Below are positions 62,240-64,000 of a stretch of DNA of 64,000 nt, piece by piece (within the stretch, counting starts at the first letter, position 1; each line of letters starts with the position of its first letter). The DNA is from Dietzia lutea (GTDB lineage: Bacteria > Actinomycetota > Actinomycetes > Mycobacteriales > Mycobacteriaceae), in contig NZ_CP015449.1 of the NCBI RefSeq assembly GCF_003096075.1, positions 1,729,001 through 1,793,000 on the forward strand. The letters run 5' to 3'. The position numbers and the translations under genes were made by a program. Below the pieces are notes generated by a model. That model worked only from the letters and a program-made list of their open reading frames with translations. It was not told the origin of the DNA and searched no databases.

Positions 62240-63691
62240 TCAGCCCACCGATCCTTCCATCTGGAGTTCGATCAGGCGGTTGAGCTCGAGCGCGTACTCC
62301 ATGGGGAGCTCCTTGGCGATCGGCTCGACGAAGCCACGCACGATCATGGCCATCGCCTCCTCCTCGGCCAGGCCGCGGCTCATGAGGTAGAAGAGCTGGT
62401 CCTGGCTCACCTTGGAGACCGTGGCCTCGTGCCCCAGCGTGACGTCGTCCTCGCGGATGTCGATGTAGGGGTAGGTGTCGGACCGGCTGATGTTGTCCAC
62501 CAGCAGGGCGTCGCACTCGACGTTGGACTTGGAGCCCTTGGCGCCGGGGTTGATCTGGATCAGCCCGCGGTACGCCGAGCGTCCGCCACCACGCGCCACC
62601 GACTTGGAGACGATGTTCGACGAGGTGTTGGGCGCCAGGTGCAGCATCTTGGAGCCGGTGTCCTGGTGCTGGCCCTCGCCGGCGAACGCCACCGAGAGCA
62701 CCTCGCCCTTGGCGTGCTCGCCGGTCAGCCACACGGCCGGGTACTTCATGGTGACCTTGGAGCCGATGTTACCGTCGATCCATTCCATGGTCGCGCCCTC
62801 TTCGGCGCGGGCGCGCTTGGTCACGAGGTTGTACACGTTGTTCGACCAGTTCTGAATGGTCGTGTAGCGGCAGCGGCCGCCCTTCTTGACGATGATCTCG
62901 ACCACCGCGGAGTGGAGGGAGTCCGACTTGTAGATCGGCGCCGTGCAGCCCTCGACGTAGTGGACGTAGGCGTCCTCGTCGACGATGATCAGCGTCCGCT
63001 CGAACTGGCCCATGTTCTCCGTGTTGATGCGGAAGTAGGCCTGCAGCGGGATGTCCACGTGGACGCCCTTGGGGACGTAGATGAACGAGCCGCCGGACCA
63101 GACCGCCGTGTTCAGGGCGGAGAACTTGTTGTCCCCGGAGGGGATGACCGAGCCGAAGTACTCCTCGAAGATCTCCGGGTGCTCCTTGAGCGCGGTGTCG
63201 GTGTCCATGAAGATGACACCCTGGCTCTCCAGGTCCTCGCGGATCTGGTGGTAGACCACCTCGGACTCGTACTGCGCGGCCACGCCGGCCACGAGCCGCT
63301 GCTTCTCGGCCTCGGGGATGCCGAGCTTGTCGTAGGTGTTCTTGATGTCCTCGGGCAGGTCCTCCCAGCTGGTGGCCTGCTTCTCCGTGGAGCGCACGAA
63401 GTACTTGATGTTGTCGAAGTCGATCCCGGACAGGTCCGAGCCCCACTTGGGCATCGGCTTCTTGTCGAAGATCTTCAGAGCCTTGAGTCGCTTGTCGAGC
63501 ATCCACTCGGACTCGTTCTTCTTGGCGGAGATGTCACGCACGACCGCCTCGGACAGGCCTCGCTGCGCGGCGGCACCGGCATCGTCCGAGTCGTGCCAGC
63601 CGTAGTTGTACTGGCCGATGGAGGCGATCCGCTCCTCATCGGTGGTCGGCTCGGTGACGTCGGCCGTCACCTGATCGGGGGTGATGGTCAT
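62240..63691 (-). CDS. sufB: Fe-S assembly scaffold subunit SufB
   Basis: The 483-residue core scaffold on which the cluster is built. It has [24 protein letters not shown] (the Cys region used for sulfur transfer) and [43 protein letters not shown] at the C-terminus. It has no intein, unlike the M. tuberculosis orthologue Rv1461: [19 protein letters not shown] is uninterrupted. The ATG overlaps the sufR stop (ATGA). Confidence 0.97.
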   Translation of the reverse strand: MTITPDQVTADVTEPTTDEERIASIGQYNYGWHDSDDAGAAAQRGLSEAVVRDISAKKNESEWMLDKRLKALKIFDKKPMPKWGSDLSGIDFDNIKYFVRSTEKQATSWEDLPEDIKNTYDKLGIPEAEKQRLVAGVAAQYESEVVYHQIREDLESQGVIFMDTDTALKEHPEIFEEYFGSVIPSGDNKFSALNTAVWSGGSFIYVPKGVHVDIPLQAYFRINTENMGQFERTLIIVDEDAYVHYVEGCTAPIYKSDSLHSAVVEIIVKKGGRCRYTTIQNWSNNVYNLVTKRARAEEGATMEWIDGNIGSKVTMKYPAVWLTGEHAKGEVLSVAFAGEGQHQDTGSKMLHLAPNTSSNIVSKSVARGGGRSAYRGLIQINPGAKGSKSNVECDALLVDNISRSDTYPYIDIREDDVTLGHEATVSKVSQDQLFYLMSRGLAEEEAMAMIVRGFVEPIAKELPMEYALELNRLIELQMEGSVG

Positions 63692-64000
63692 CGCACTGTC
63701 CTTTCGGCGGTCGGTGCCGACGCGGATGCGCCGGCCGGTGCGGGGATCGTGGCCGCGAGATCTTCCGCGGTCACGGTCCCGGTCGGGATGTTCGTGGTGC
63801 AGGCGCAGTTACCGCCCGCGATGGTCGCGAGACGCTGGACGTGGGTGCCCACTATCTCGGACACCACCTCCTGCTCGGCCTCGCAGAGTTCGGGGAACCG
63901 GGAGGCGACGTTCCACACCGGGCAGTGGTGCTGACAGATCTGCAGCCCCGTCCCGGCGTCCTCCACGGAGGACGCGTAACCCGCCTTCGACAGGGCCACG
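63688..64000 (-). CDS. sufR: Fe-S-sensing repressor SufR, C-terminal part (cut by window edge)
   Basis: Only the C-terminal about 103 codons are present. [23 protein letters not shown] holds the cysteines that ligate the sensor 4Fe-4S cluster in SufR. The DNA-binding winged helix lies outside the window. A further GNCACTT pair and an Ala/Pro/Thr-rich tail follow. The gene is first in the operon and overlaps sufB by 4 nt, so the repressor is co-expressed with its targets. Confidence 0.92.
   Translation of the reverse strand, partial: VALSKAGYASSVEDAGTGLQICQHHCPVWNVASRFPELCEAEQEVVSEIVGTHVQRLATIAGGNCACTTNIPTGTVTAEDLAATIPAPAGASASAPTAERTVR

Noticed and set aside
62240-63691. Intein in SufB
   Set aside because: The M. 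tuberculosis SufB gene has one, so I checked. The 483-residue frame is continuous with normal length and intact motifs.

Overview
The window is a high-GC actinobacterial chromosome segment. The mycothiol enzyme MshC, the Pup-system proteins Dop and Mpa/ARC, the InhA-FabG fatty-acid pair, a RipA-type peptidase and an Acn-AcnR pair all point to the Mycobacteriales. A CrtL-type lycopene cyclase and the overall gene content fit Dietzia or a close relative. The genus is inferred from gene content, not proven.

From memory of the M. tuberculosis map, the window joins two ancestral blocks. Positions 1-19,070 follow Rv2112c-Rv2140c: dop, mpa, trmI, a RecB-like nuclease, hisG-hisE, metH, a PAC2 protein, mshC, the SCO1664/DUF3090/phosphatase trio, uppP, an LppL-like lipoprotein, pyrD and a PEBP protein. 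Positions 27,993-64,000 follow Rv1496 back to Rv1460: meaB-mutB-mutA, a VTT-domain membrane protein, hemH-inhA-fabG, a VWA/DUF58/MoxR operon, ripA, an Rv1476-like protein, acn-acnR, an ABC-F protein and the sufRBDCSU-sufT operon. Between them, 19,256-27,949 is an accessory segment. It starts with tRNA-Leu(GAG) and carries a TfoX-like gene cut by an amber codon, a small putative zinc peptidase, a coupled SDR/DUF664/nucleoside-hydrolase operon, a thioredoxin-reductase-like flavoprotein, an acyltransferase and a DGPF-ECF42 pair. A second accessory stretch at 47,768-57,833 holds an aldo/keto reductase, a sugar-type symporter with a PLP decarboxylase, an HNH protein, a universal stress protein, two tandem-repeat arrays and the lycopene cyclase.

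Functional themes are propionate/methylmalonyl-CoA use (mutA, mutB, meaB, metH as B12-linked enzymes), Fe-S biogenesis (suf) with Fe-S or haem clients (acn, hemH, the RecB-like nuclease), mycolate-type fatty-acid synthesis, cell-wall hydrolysis and undecaprenyl-phosphate recycling.

Regulation is unusually readable. At least 15 genes have a TANNNT box 6-8 nt before the start codon, which suggests leaderless transcription. The acn promoter carries a perfect match to the AcnR operator, filling the whole 17-nt -35/-10 spacer apart from one base. An ECF42-type promoter lies upstream of the DGPF-ECF42 pair. Oddities include a frameshift in mutA, the in-frame amber codon in the TfoX-like gene, an Mpa/ARC that lacks the proteasome-docking C-terminus, a 46-bp tandem array that copies the end of the ABC-F gene, and a gene start followed by a 31-bp tandem array where the rest of the gene should be. 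I saw no transposase, integrase, phage gene or CRISPR array.
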